Origin: Streptomyces aurantiogriseus
Lineage (GTDB): Bacteria; Actinomycetota; Actinomycetes; Streptomycetales; Streptomycetaceae
Assembly: GCF_014649375.1 (NCBI RefSeq)
Contig: NZ_BMSX01000043.1
Span: 1 to 50,229, forward strand
Length of the DNA stretch: 50,229 bases
Direction of reading: 5' to 3'
Part shown: piece by piece, positions 34,101-42,213 of the stretch
Layout of the letters: every line of letters begins with the position of its first letter
Position numbering within the stretch: the stretch's first letter is position 1
The notes under the pieces: model-generated
The model's database searches: none
The model's input: only the letters and a program-made list of their open reading frames with translations
What the model was told of the DNA's origin: nothing
Position numbers and translations under genes: made by a program

Positions 34101-34802
34101 CTAGGCCGGGACAAGGACGGTAAGCCATTCCGCTTCACGTGCCCGGTACCCGTAACGACCCATCAGACCCGTCACGATCGCCGGGACGTGGCCGGCTCCG
34201 TAGACGATGGCCACCCGGATCTGCTCGTCGGCGCGCTCCGCATGGATCTCGCCGAGCGCGTCGAGTAACCGTTTGTCGCGCCGACCGGTCAACGCATGCT
34301 CCACAGGATCGTCGGCCATCATCTCCGCCCGCAGCGTCGACGGCAGATCGTCGACCACCAGGTCCTCATCGAGGAAAGCGCGCGGACCGCGCAGCGCGAA
34401 GACCAGGCCCATCACGGGAGCCGCGACCATGAGCAGCAGGTACGTCCACCGCGGCAGTGTCTTGAGGTCCGCGATCGCCTCCGCCGCGGTCACATCCGGG
34501 TTGATGACCGGCACGGACTCGGGAAGCAGCAGCTCGTCGCGCTGCTCCTGCAGGCCGTTGCGCCGACGCCGTGGGGTGAACCGGTAAGCAAGCGTGAGGG
34601 CACTCACTCCGACCGCCTTCCCCCGGATTCCCTCCATGACTATGAGGTCGCATTCCTTGAGCCTGATGCGGACCTGAGAGTAGAACGTCGGCGAAGCCAC
34701 ATGCAGCATCGGAAAGATCACGAATTCAAGTGGATTCCCTGTCCGCCTCATGGTGATCACGGCAGATCGGACGGCATACCCGGTCACCTCGATGATCTGC
34801 AT
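34101..34802 (-). CDS. TraB/PrgY-like protein with one membrane helix
   Basis: From ATG 34802 (GGGGGAATC upstream) the 233-residue protein starts MQIIEVTGYAVRSAVITMRR. It has features of the TraB/PrgY/GumN fold: an N-terminal strand with FPMLHVASPTFYSQVRIRLK (the GxxH-like site), then CDLIVMEGI, and near the C-terminus VAIVYGAGHVPAIVTGL (the GAGHxxGI motif). A hydrophobic segment YLLLMVAAPVMGLVFAL lies near residue 130-148. Family members are thought to be metal-dependent peptidase-like proteins, some degrading signal peptides such as pheromones. No pheromone-like partner is visible. Flanked by IS remnants on both sides but intact. Confidence 0.65.
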   Translation of the reverse strand: MQIIEVTGYAVRSAVITMRRTGNPLEFVIFPMLHVASPTFYSQVRIRLKECDLIVMEGIRGKAVGVSALTLAYRFTPRRRRNGLQEQRDELLLPESVPVINPDVTAAEAIADLKTLPRWTYLLLMVAAPVMGLVFALRGPRAFLDEDLVVDDLPSTLRAEMMADDPVEHALTGRRDKRLLDALGEIHAERADEQIRVAIVYGAGHVPAIVTGLMGRYGYRAREAEWLTVLVPA

Positions 34803-34989
34803 GATTCCCCCGCGAACCTCGCCCGGTTTCCCTTCCACCCACACCAGGAGACGAGCCTGCCCAGGACGGCGGTTCCCTCCGGCACAGGGCGTGCCACCGG
34901 GCCGTGGGGTATCGAATACAACATCCGCCACGGCATCACGTAATCAAACCGGCCACAACGCGAAAAACTCAGCCCCCCTTCCTGTTCGT

Positions 34990-35384
34990 CAAACTTCTTG
35001 CCGACACCGCCGAGGGTCTACGACCCCAAGGGCGGCCGACCGCCCAAACACGGCGGCGAATTCGTCTTCGGCGACGCCCGGAGGCAGCCGCGGAGGCCCT
35101 GGGAGAGACCGGCTCCGCCGAACAAGCTCACGCCTGCCCGCGTCCGCAGGGGGTTCCGGAACCTGCGCACGCAGACCGGTTCTCCGGCCGGTTCACCGAA
35201 ACCGTCCACGCCCGGCCCCGGTCGACCGCCTGGCTCGAAGAACCGCCGCCCGGCCACCCGGCATGACGTGGGACGCGTCCTTGCCACCGGCGCGGCCTAC
35301 AGCCGCCCTGCCCACCACAAGAAGGCCACCAAGCCCAGGCGGACCGTCACGGAGCTGCCAGACAAGACACCTAAGGGCGAGTAG
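34990..35384 (+). pseudogene. NF041680-type transposase with large internal deletion
   Basis: PPRVYDPKGGRPPKHGGEFV, FGD is followed after a few residues by RRPWERPAPPNKLTPARVRR, GFRNLRTQTGSPAGSPKPS and GPGRPPGSKNRRPATRHDVG. In intact relatives the KHGxEFxF segment and the PWERPxxPxxLTPARVRRGF segment are separated by roughly 130 residues holding catalytic sites. Here they are joined in one open frame, so the core was deleted cleanly. The first half of the protein is also missing. The product, if made, would be a basic peptide without catalytic residues. Confidence 0.75.
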
Positions 35385-35790
35385 CTACAGCAGCGACGCC
35401 GGACTCCCGCAACTTGCGGGCCAGGTGTTCCATCTCGGGAAGCGTTCCTGAGTAATCACCGCTCAGTACACGGCGCACCACAGTCTTGGCGCTCGTCAGG
35501 TCAATGCCAAGCTCAGCCCGCAGCACCCGCATGATGGCGACCCACTCCGCCGACGGACCGCTCACTTGCAGCCTCGCGGGTCCATGCTCGGAGAGCATCT
35601 GATCCCGCTGTTCGGCCGGCACGGCGCCGCCGCACACGGCTACCGCAAATCCACAGGCAGAACACGTTGACTCAACGTCCCACCGCAACCGGCCGTCCAC
35701 CAAGGCCTGAACCCCCCAGCACTCCAGCTCCGCACCGCAGTCCTGGCATGCAGCGGAGTACCTGACGGATTCGAAAACCGCCTGCTCCAT
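35371..35790 (-). CDS. Zinc-ribbon protein with L7/L12-like C-terminal domain
   Basis: From ATG 35790 (GGTGAGG upstream; an in-frame GTG at 35796 is the alternative) the product is 139 residues. It has two Cys pairs (SAACQDCGAELECWG and ESTCSACGFAVAVCGG) forming a probable zinc ribbon. The C-terminal region (WVAIMRVLRAELGIDLTSAK and TVVRRVLSGDYSGTLPEM) resembles the ribosomal L7/L12 C-terminal fold. Similar stand-alone proteins occur in Streptomyces with no assigned role. It overlaps the 3' end of the transposase remnant on the other strand by 14 bp. Confidence 0.7.
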   Translation of the reverse strand: MEQAVFESVRYSAACQDCGAELECWGVQALVDGRLRWDVESTCSACGFAVAVCGGAVPAEQRDQMLSEHGPARLQVSGPSAEWVAIMRVLRAELGIDLTSAKTVVRRVLSGDYSGTLPEMEHLARKLRESGVAAVATRP

Positions 35791-35825
35791 CCTCACCCCC
35801 CAACGGAGACGAGGTTAAACGACAA

Positions 35826-35849
35826 GCTAATACTCCAGCCGTAGATCGT
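35826..35849 (+). repeat. IS701-type terminal inverted repeat (right end)
   Basis: It starts GCTAATACTCCAGCCGTAG and lies 5 bp beyond the stop of IS701 copy 2. It matches the reverse complement of 19980-20003 at 22 of 24 positions. It marks the 3' boundary of copy 2. Confidence 0.7.
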
Positions 35850-35854
35850 GATCT

Positions 35855-37018
35855 TCATGTCTGACTCGCGGCTTGCCTCCGGTAATGGCTGGCCTGGGCT
35901 CGGGCCTCGTGGCGACGTCGCCAGGCGGACCAGCATCGCCGGTGGGCCACGTCGTGCACGGGCTGGACGACAAGCATCGTGAACAGGCGCTGGATCTCGT
36001 TGCAGGTGAGCGGGATCAGCGCGTCCGGGGCGGGATGGCGGGTGTGTTCATCGGCGCGGACGACGGCGAGGAAGGCGTGGGCGAGCATGGCCAGGGTGAC
36101 CCAGCGAGACCACGAGGTGAAGCGGCGGAGTTGGTGCTCGTCGAGTCCGGCCAGGCCCTTTCCGCCCTGGAAGGTCCCCTCCACCCGCCATCTCGACCCG
36201 GCGACGCGGACCAGTGTGGCCAGGGGCGCCGGGGCGGGCGAGAAGCAGCGGTAGTAGGCGAGTTCACCGGTGGTGCGGTTGCGGCGGACCAGCAGCCCGT
36301 GACTGCCTGGCCGGGGCTCGGCCGGGTCGATGACGGGCCGATCGTAGAAGCGGTGCCCCTTGGCGCCGGCCCCGGCCGGCAGCTTTGGCCAGGCCCGCCT
36401 GGGCACCTTCGCGGCCAGGGCATCGGCGCGGAACTTCCCCGCACCGGTGGTGACTTCGGCTGAACAGGCGACCGCGAGCACGTAGTCGGCCCCGCGCTCT
36501 TCCCGTGCGGACCGCAGTTTCGGGTTGCCGCCGTAGACCTCGTCGCCTGCGACCCAGTCCACGCGGTGCGCGGCGTCGAGGAACCGGCCGATCATGCGGG
36601 CGGCCAGTTCCGGCTCGGGCGCGAAGACGGTGTCCTCGCCCAGGCCCGCGGCCCGGCAGCGGTCCGGGTCGCACGTCCACGAGCGCGGGATGTACAGCTC
36701 CCGGTCCACCGCCGCGTGCCCGCCCCCTCCCGCGTCGACGAGGTAGACCGCGACCTGCGCGTTTTCGATCCTGCCAGCGGTGCCGGTGTACCGGCGCTGG
36801 ACGGCGACGGTGTGCGTGCCCTTCTTCACGTCGCCGGTCTCGTCGACCACCAGCACCGCGTCCTCGTCGCGCAGATGCTCCAGCACGTACGCGCGCACGT
36901 CATCACGCACGGGGTCGGCATCCCACCTGGCCCGGCCGAGCAGGTGCTGCATGCCGTCCGGACTCGTCTCCCCGGCCCACTCGGCGATCGACCAGCAGTT
37001 CTTGCGCGGAAGGTCTGG
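35855..37018 (-). pseudogene. IS701-family transposase, copy 2, 5'-truncated
   Basis: The frame is open from PDLPRKNCWSIAEWAGETSP (about 37015) through MQHLLGRARWDADPV, VLVVDETGDVKKG, WVAGDEVYGGNPKLRSARE, RWRVEGTFQGGKGLAGLDEH and on to the stop at 35855. Compared with copy 1 it lacks about 60 N-terminal residues and the left terminal repeat. The central and C-terminal parts, including the catalytic Asp and Glu motifs and the right end, are intact. An ATG at 36952 is internal. The truncation point near 37018 abuts the promoter region of the next gene. Confidence 0.88.
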
Positions 37019-37202
37019 CCATTCCGAGCACCAAAGAGGCCATACCGTTTGACCTGTGCATATGCGCCTCTGAGGTACTCGGGGGCGATCGTCCGCTGTA
37101 CGTCAGACGTGCCGCCTCGCGCGTCGTGCCATCGAGTTCGCATCCGCCACACGCTTCATGCGTGAGCGATGAGTTTGGGCGGCGGATCGGGTCTGCCCTG
37201 GC

Positions 37203-37820
37203 ATGACTCGAATTATCGCTGACATCTCGGTCTCTCTCGACGGCTTCGTCACCGGGCCCGACCCCAGCCCGGACAACGGTCTGGGCACCGGCGGCGAGGC
37301 CCTGCACACGTGGGCGTTTTCCGACGACCCCGACGACCGCCGGGTCCTGCGCGAGGGGACCGCCCGCTCGGGCGCCGTCGTCCTCGGCCGCCACCTCTTC
37401 GACATTGTCGACGGGCCGAAAGGCTGGGACGACACCACCGGCTACGGCGCCGGCGAGGTCGGCAAGCCCGCGTTCGTCGTCGTGACGAGTTCGCCGCCGG
37501 AGTCGGTGCGGACAGCCAACCTCGACTGGACGTTCGTCACCACCGGTCTGCCCGACGCCGTCACCGCCGCGCGCGAGCGAGCCGAGGCGGCGTCGTCGGA
37601 CAGCGGCAAGGACCTCGACGTCATCCTCATGGGCGGCGGCGCCACGGTCGGCTCGGCGCTCGACGCCGGGCTGGTCGACGCGCTGACGCTGCACCTCGCG
37701 CCTATCGTCCTGGGCGCCGGGACACCACTGTTCACCGGCGAAGCGCCGCGCACGCTGGTGCAGCGGAGCGTGATCTCGACATCGACCGCGACGCACCTGA
37801 CCTACGACGTCTTTCGGTGA
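37203..37820 (+). CDS. RibD C-terminal (dihydrofolate-reductase-like) family protein
   Basis: The 205-residue protein begins MTRIIADISVSLDGFVTGPD, the family signature (xSLDGfxag). It continues with AVVLGRHLFDIVDG, FVVVTSSPPESVR and DVILMGGGATVGSALDAGLV, which matches the GGg.l...ll..gLvDEl motif. It would bind NADPH in a DHFR-type fold. Stand-alone members are reductases of unknown substrate. The next gene starts 5 bp after its stop, so the two form an operon. A second member of this family is at 41649. Confidence 0.92.
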   Translation: MTRIIADISVSLDGFVTGPDPSPDNGLGTGGEALHTWAFSDDPDDRRVLREGTARSGAVVLGRHLFDIVDGPKGWDDTTGYGAGEVGKPAFVVVTSSPPESVRTANLDWTFVTTGLPDAVTAARERAEAASSDSGKDLDVILMGGGATVGSALDAGLVDALTLHLAPIVLGAGTPLFTGEAPRTLVQRSVISTSTATHLTYDVFR

Positions 37821-37825
37821 TCCCG

Positions 37826-38668
37826 ATGACCACTGTCAACGCCAATGAGATCGCCCTGGGCATCGAGTCGTTCGGTGACGACGACGCGCCACTCGTCCTG
37901 CTCGCGGGCGGTACGACGATGCTCTCCTGGCCCGACGCGCTGTGCGAGCGCCTCGCCGCCGGCGGGCGCCGTGTGGTGCGCTACGACCTGCGCGACAGCG
38001 GGGAGTCGACGACTGCGGATCCGGAGGCGCCCGCCTACACCCTGCGCGGCCTCGCCGCCGACGCGGCGGCCCTTGCTGACGCGCTCGGCGGGGGGCCTGC
38101 GTACCTCGCGGGGATCGGCGTCGGCGGGATGGTCGCCCAGGTGGCCGTGCTCGACCATCCGGGCGCGTTCTCGGCGCTCACCCTGGTCGGCACTCGCGCG
38201 GTTGCCCCTGGCCCGCCCGACGATGACCTCCCCGACCATGACCAGGCGACGATGAGCCGGCTGTTCGCGCGTCCGATGCCCGATTGGACCGACCGCGAGG
38301 CGGTTGCGGAGTTCGCCGCCGCCGGCGCGGAGATCCTCGGCGACGACCCCGTCGCCGCGCGCGCAATCGCTGCGCGCATCTGGGACCGCACGCCCGGCAC
38401 CGCACCCCCGATCCAGATGGCCAACCAGATGGGCATGGTGTTTTCCAGGCTCGACTGCAGACCCCGCTGGCGCGAGCGCCTGCCCGAGATCGAGGTCCCC
38501 ACGCTCGTCGTCCACGGCCGCCGCAACCGGTTCTTCCCCGTCGGCAACGGCGAGGCGATCGCGCGCGAGATCCCCGGGGCACGGCTGCTCGTCCTCAAGG
38601 AGGCCGCCACTGCGATCCCCGATGCGGCGGTCGGCGAGGTCACCGAGGCGATGCTCACGCTCGGATAG
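37826..38668 (+). CDS. Alpha/beta-hydrolase-fold protein lacking catalytic Ser and His
   Basis: The 280-residue product begins MTTVNANEIALGIESFGDDD and has a clear hydrolase fold: LVLLAGGTTMLSWPDALCER, VVRYDLRDSGEST, cap helices and VPTLVVHGRRNRFFPVGNGE (third-site strand). The nucleophile elbow reads AGIGVGGMVAQ, with Gly where the family has Ser (GxSxGG). The usual terminal GHxxP is EAATAIPDA, with no His. These two substitutions suggest a non-catalytic homologue. It is translationally close to the RibD-type gene upstream (5 bp). Frame is intact, so the changes look like divergence rather than simple decay. Confidence 0.85.
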   Translation: MTTVNANEIALGIESFGDDDAPLVLLAGGTTMLSWPDALCERLAAGGRRVVRYDLRDSGESTTADPEAPAYTLRGLAADAAALADALGGGPAYLAGIGVGGMVAQVAVLDHPGAFSALTLVGTRAVAPGPPDDDLPDHDQATMSRLFARPMPDWTDREAVAEFAAAGAEILGDDPVAARAIAARIWDRTPGTAPPIQMANQMGMVFSRLDCRPRWRERLPEIEVPTLVVHGRRNRFFPVGNGEAIAREIPGARLLVLKEAATAIPDAAVGEVTEAMLTLG

Positions 38669-39261
38669 AGGACGGCGGGTGCCGTGCGGGTCTGGCCTCC
38701 ACGCAGCAGTGGAGGCGGTTGGTCCGCCGTACGCGGGCTCGGGTCGCCGCCCTTCATGGCGAGGGCGGGAAGACGGTGTGCCCGGGGTGCGGGGTGTCCT
38801 GGGCGGCCGGGACGGGACACCGTGCGGACGCGGTGTACTGCTCGCCGCGGTGGCGTACGCGGGCATGGCGTAGACGGCGGTCGGCGTTCGCGGAGACGTC
38901 ACCGTGACGGTTGCGATGACGCCTCAGGAGGAATCTTCTGAGTTTGTGCCAACTGACTTGCAGTTGGGCTTCCTTGGCCGGAATCATCTGCGTCGGAGCC
39001 GGTAGTCACATCGGTTGTCTTGCCCCTTCTTGGGATGCCTGGATCAGGCACGGGCAGCACTCAGGGCCCCACGCACAGTCCCGTTCCCCGGTGTGCGCCG
39101 TGGCCGTGGCCGTGGTGGGGAGACGAGCGGGGCTCCCGTCCCGGTTCCTGTAGGGCGGGGATCCTCCCCGGTGTGCGGTGGTAGGACGGGGCTGTGATCG
39201 GCACTGCGGACAGCAGCCAGAGTGCGGGCCGAACGAGGGGACCGCGAGAGGGGAGTTGGGC
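38669..39261. other. Gap with a possible small zinc-ribbon gene
   Basis: On the plus strand within 38740-38907 one frame reads KTVCPGCGVSWAAGTGHRAD and AVYCSPRWRTRAWRRRR, a pattern like small Streptomyces zinc-finger proteins (CPxCG then AxYCSxxCRxRAWRRR). The last Cys is missing (Trp in place) and no start is evident, so it may be a remnant. The rest (38910-39261) is non-coding apart from the DUF5995 promoter. Confidence 0.4.
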
Positions 39262-40047
39262 ATGGCGGCAGAGAACATCGACGATGTCGTGGACGGGCTT
39301 GCCGGGATCGTGCGGGAGGCCGGCCGCGCCGGTGACCGGGTCGGGTACTTCGCGGCGCTGTACCGGCAGGTGACCGTTGAGGTCCGCACGGCCATTCACG
39401 GTGGGCTGTTCGACGACGGCGCCCGAATGGACCGTTTCGACACGCTCTTCGGCAACCGCTACTTCGACGCGTACGACGCCTGGCGTCGTGACCAGAGCGG
39501 GCCGCGTTGTTGGCGCGAAACGTTCGGGCTGCTCGACGACGCCGACACCGTCATCGTCCAGCACCTGCTACTCGGCGTGAACGCGCACATCAACCTCGAC
39601 CTGGCCATCGCCGCCGCGCGGACCAGCCCAGGTGAGGCCATCCACGCGTTACGGCGCGACTTTCTGCTGATCAACGACATCCTTGGGCGGGTGGTACTGG
39701 AGGTCCAGGACTCGGTCGGCGCCCTGTCGCCACTCATGTCGCTGCTGGACCAGGTCGGAGCCCGCACCGACGAGCGGATCCTCGACTTCAGCGTCCGTCA
39801 GTCCCGCGAGGAGGCGTGGTACAACGCCGTCCTGCTCGCCGGCCAGAACGAAGAGGAGCGCGAGGCCACCATCGAGCGGCTCGACATCCGGGCCGCTGTG
39901 CTCGCACGGTTGCTGGCGCGACCGGGCGGCCTCGTCCGGCCGGCCCTGCAGCTGATCCGGAGCACCGAGAGTGATGATGTGCCGGCCGTCATCACTCATC
40001 TGGACAACGCCATGGAGCGACCCTCCGCCCGGCAGGGGACGGGGTGA
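39262..40047 (+). CDS. DUF5995 family protein
   Basis: ATG 39262 (GGGGAGTTGGGC upstream) opens MAAENIDDVVDGLAGIVREA. The 261-residue, mostly helical protein contains the family phrases RVGYFAALYRQVTVEVRTAI, DRFDTLFGNRYFDAYDAWRR and VIVQHLLLGVNAHINLDLAI. The last has His and Asn/His/Asp residues that could bind a metal. Function unknown; the fold recalls metal-dependent helical enzymes, but that is speculation. It stands alone. Confidence 0.9.
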   Translation: MAAENIDDVVDGLAGIVREAGRAGDRVGYFAALYRQVTVEVRTAIHGGLFDDGARMDRFDTLFGNRYFDAYDAWRRDQSGPRCWRETFGLLDDADTVIVQHLLLGVNAHINLDLAIAAARTSPGEAIHALRRDFLLINDILGRVVLEVQDSVGALSPLMSLLDQVGARTDERILDFSVRQSREEAWYNAVLLAGQNEEEREATIERLDIRAAVLARLLARPGGLVRPALQLIRSTESDDVPAVITHLDNAMERPSARQGTG

Positions 40048-40496
40048 GGTCCGGCGGATCGACCGTCCGGCATCCCGCTGGAGCCGGTGCAAAAGGGACT
40101 CGGCTCGGCTCACCAGGCGGAGGGAGGCCGTGGCGGTCACCCGGGCGGCGGATGGTCGGGCTGGAAGGCATGGTGCGTGACGTGGACGCTGTCGGAGCCG
40201 ATGCCGGCCATCCCCGTGCGTGATCCTGTTCTGCTGCCGTGGTGGCCCGGCGAGCCCAGGTGGGGCGGTTTCCGGGCCTTGTTCTCCGTGGACGCGGGAC
40301 GGGTGGTGCTGCGCTCACGGCGCGGCACGGACATGGCGCCAGCGTTCCCGGGGGTCGTGTCCGGGAGCGGGCATTCTCTGGGGGTTCTCTGATCGTGGTG
40401 TGACGTCGTACATCGTGCCCTCGGTGGGGGTGCGGCGGCGGTTCTCAGGGGGTGTGGCTCTGCGGTGGATCGGTGCGGTCGACTCGTGGAGCAGGG
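40048..40496. other. Gap upstream of integrase fragment
   Basis: No gene is recognised. The stretch probably contains the terminator of the DUF5995 gene and the promoter of the integrase fragment at 40497, but I cannot place either. Confidence 0.4.
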
Positions 40497-40715
40497 GTGC
40501 AAGTGCGTGCTTTTCCTGTCCGGATGCCGTCAGGTGTCCGGTATTGGACTGTGGTGGACGACGCGGTGCGGGTGGTTGAGGCTCCTGATCGCTTTCTGAG
40601 GGAGATGCGGCTGGCGCGGGGGCGGGCGGCGACGACGAAGGCGTACGCGGAGGGCGTGTCGTTGTATCTGCGCTGGTGCGACAGGACCGGTCGGGACTGG
40701 CGGACCGCCGCCCGC
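40497..40715 (+). pseudogene. Tyrosine recombinase N-terminal fragment
   Basis: From GTG 40497 the translation VQVRAFPVRMPSGVRYWTVV continues with DRFLREMRLARGRAATTKAY and AEGVSLYLRWCDRTGRDWR. This is the SAM-like core-binding domain of actinobacterial integrases. It breaks off after about 73 residues; the catalytic domain is absent. Sequence to 40845 is unrelated. It differs from the recombinases at 8.3 and 42.2 kb. Confidence 0.75.
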
Positions 40716-40845
40716 GACAAGACCGTACGACGTCGCTTCCCGAACACGCCTACGAAGGACTTGGCACTGCTGCCCACGCAGATGCGCAACCCGCACGGCT
40801 GTGCACCGAGCCGTCCAACGTCGCCGCCGGCGGTCACGACTGCGT

Positions 40846-41085
40846 TTCACAGTTGATTTTCTTGCCCGCGTCGTAGCCGCGGGTGGCCTTGGAGACGGTT
40901 TCCGCGGCTTTCACGCTCTGGGAGTCGATCACGGTGGCCACGGCCCGGGGGCCTTTGCCCAGGTCGCGGCGGATCTGGCCCGCCAGATGGTCGCGGATCT
41001 GTCCGATGATCCCGGCCACCGCCCAGCGGGCCATGAACCCCCAGACCGTGCGCCAGGGCGGGAAGTCGGCGGGCAGGGCCCGCCT
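40846..41085 (-). pseudogene. IS5-family transposase fragment
   Basis: The minus strand reads RALPADFPPWRTVWGFMARW, AVAGIIGQIRDHLAGQIRRD and AVATVIDSQSVKAAETVSKA, ending at DAGKKIN. This is the IS5 region from the GCxWRALPADFPPW motif through the first catalytic Asp (VIDSQSVK). Its upstream end coincides with the recombinase-element end motif at 41082, so that element inserted into this IS. Confidence 0.82.
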
Positions 41086-41108
41086 TATGTGGAATCGAGC
41101 CGGGCTAG
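41082..41108 (+). repeat. End motif of double-recombinase element, copy 2
   Basis: It begins GCCTTATGTGGAATCGA and ends CGGGCTAG, matching 8712-8738 (minus strand) at 25 of 27 positions. In copy 1 the recombinase ATG follows 11 nt later; here a 1.1-kb segment intervenes after the final CTAG. Confidence 0.7.
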
Positions 41109-41602
41109 TAGTGCGGCCGATTGCAGAGGAAGCAGCCGTCCCAGAGCGGGAGCGCGCTGAGGACGCGGTGGCGCACGCACGAGGCCATCGCGGCCTCGTC
41201 CGGGCCGGGGAAGCCGCGTGCGGCACTGCTGTCGGCGGGCGGCGTGCAGGACTCCACCATGGTCGTGAAGCGGTGCAGGTAGTCATGCACGCGGGGCGGG
41301 TGGTAGCCCAGCTCGCTCCAGCGATGTCCGCTCGCCGCGAGTGCTGTGGCACGCAGCACGAAGTCCTTCGCGCGGGCGCGTTCCCGCTCCGTCGCACCCC
41401 AGTCGAACTCCGCCAGGTCGAACCCGACGGCACCGCGCCCCATGACGTTCTGGTCCTGCAGGGTCAGCAGCGCCGCGAAGCGGAAGTCCCAGTCCTCGGA
41501 GGCGAGATCGGACACGGCCAGCATCAGCACGTCGATGAACACCGCGGTGGCGCCATTGGACAGGTCCAGGTCGTGGCTACCGCCGGAGAAGATGTTGCTC
41601 AC
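41105..41602 (-). CDS. Hypothetical protein inside the inverted-repeat insertion
   Basis: From GTG 41602 the 165-residue product begins VSNIFSGGSHDLDLSNGATA. It continues VFIDVLMLAVSDLASEDWDF, KDFVLRATALAASGHRWSEL and ends with VLSALPLWDGCFLCNRPHY. The C-x2-C near the end and a preceding Cys-x-x-His could bind metal. I do not recognise the family. Its stop codon lies within the flanking CTAG and terminal repeat. It diverges from the RibD-type gene with a 46-bp shared promoter region. Confidence 0.65.
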   Translation of the reverse strand: MSNIFSGGSHDLDLSNGATAVFIDVLMLAVSDLASEDWDFRFAALLTLQDQNVMGRGAVGFDLAEFDWGATERERARAKDFVLRATALAASGHRWSELGYHPPRVHDYLHRFTTMVESCTPPADSSAARGFPGPDEAAMASCVRHRVLSALPLWDGCFLCNRPHY

Positions 41603-41648
41603 TGACCTATGATGCGATCCCGGCCCTCCACCTGCTTGGAGAAGACGC

Positions 41649-42185
41649 ATGACGGATGCGAGCACCGGCAAAGTGGTCGTGAACAGGGTGATGTCCCTCG
41701 ATGGGTTCATCGCCGGTCCCGGCCACACGATGGACTGGATCTTCGAGCACATGACGTCGGCGACGTTCCCGGAGGTCATGGCGGCCACGGGCGCCATGCT
41801 CATCGGCCGGGGCACGTACGAGGTCGGCAAGCGCATGTCCGACGAGAAGACCGACTACGACGGCGGGGCGCAGTTCGTCCTCACCCACCGCCCGCCCGAC
41901 GAGCCGGACCCCAACGTCACCTTCCTCACCTGCGGCATCGAGGAAGCCGTGGCCACGGCACGCCGCGCCGCCGGTGACAAGAACCTGGAGATCCTCGGCG
42001 CCGACGTGGCCGCCCAGTGCCTGCAGCGCGGCCTCGTCGACGAGATCCTTGTGTACGTGCTGCCGGTGCTGCTCGGCGACGGCGTCCGCTTCGCGCCGCC
42101 GGGCCTCGACCGGATCGACCTGGAACCGTTCAGCAACGTCCAGTCGGGCGGGGTCACCATGCTGCGCTTCCACGTGCGCAAGTAG
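41649..42185 (+). CDS. RibD C-terminal (dihydrofolate-reductase-like) family protein
   Basis: The 178-residue protein begins MTDASTGKVVVNRVMSLDGF, with the family start (xSLDGFIAGP). It continues MLIGRGTYEVGKRM, QFVLTHRPPDEPDPNVTFLT and the LEILGADVAAQCLQRGLVDE motif, ending with LEPFSNVQSGGVTMLRF. It would be an NADPH-dependent reductase of unknown substrate. It lies inside the inverted-repeat-bounded insertion, about 15 bp from its right end, and is the best-characterised cargo gene. It is only distantly similar to the relative at 37203. Confidence 0.92.
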   Translation: MTDASTGKVVVNRVMSLDGFIAGPGHTMDWIFEHMTSATFPEVMAATGAMLIGRGTYEVGKRMSDEKTDYDGGAQFVLTHRPPDEPDPNVTFLTCGIEEAVATARRAAGDKNLEILGADVAAQCLQRGLVDEILVYVLPVLLGDGVRFAPPGLDRIDLEPFSNVQSGGVTMLRFHVRK

Positions 42186-42213
42186 GCACGGTCGCAACTA
42201 CTAGCCTGCTGTC

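Larger units (their letters stand above)
41105..42204. mobile_element. Inverted-repeat-bounded two-gene insertion with CTAG duplication
   Basis: The segment is flanked by CTAG at 41105-41108 and 42201-42204. Its ends read inward as TAGTGCGGCCG (from 41109) and TAGTTGCGACCG (from 42200 on the other strand), an imperfect terminal inverted repeat. The uninterrupted arrangement survives at 8700-8738. The interior (1092 bp) holds two divergent genes, a hypothetical protein and a RibD-type reductase, and no transposase. The 4-bp duplication fits YTAR, the target known for IS5-group elements, so mobilisation in trans by an IS5-type transposase is possible. Confidence 0.65.

Noticed and set aside
33473..34138. 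A 221-codon minus-strand frame
   Set aside because: It lies antisense to the ISAs1 remnant and its composition is that of a shadow frame.
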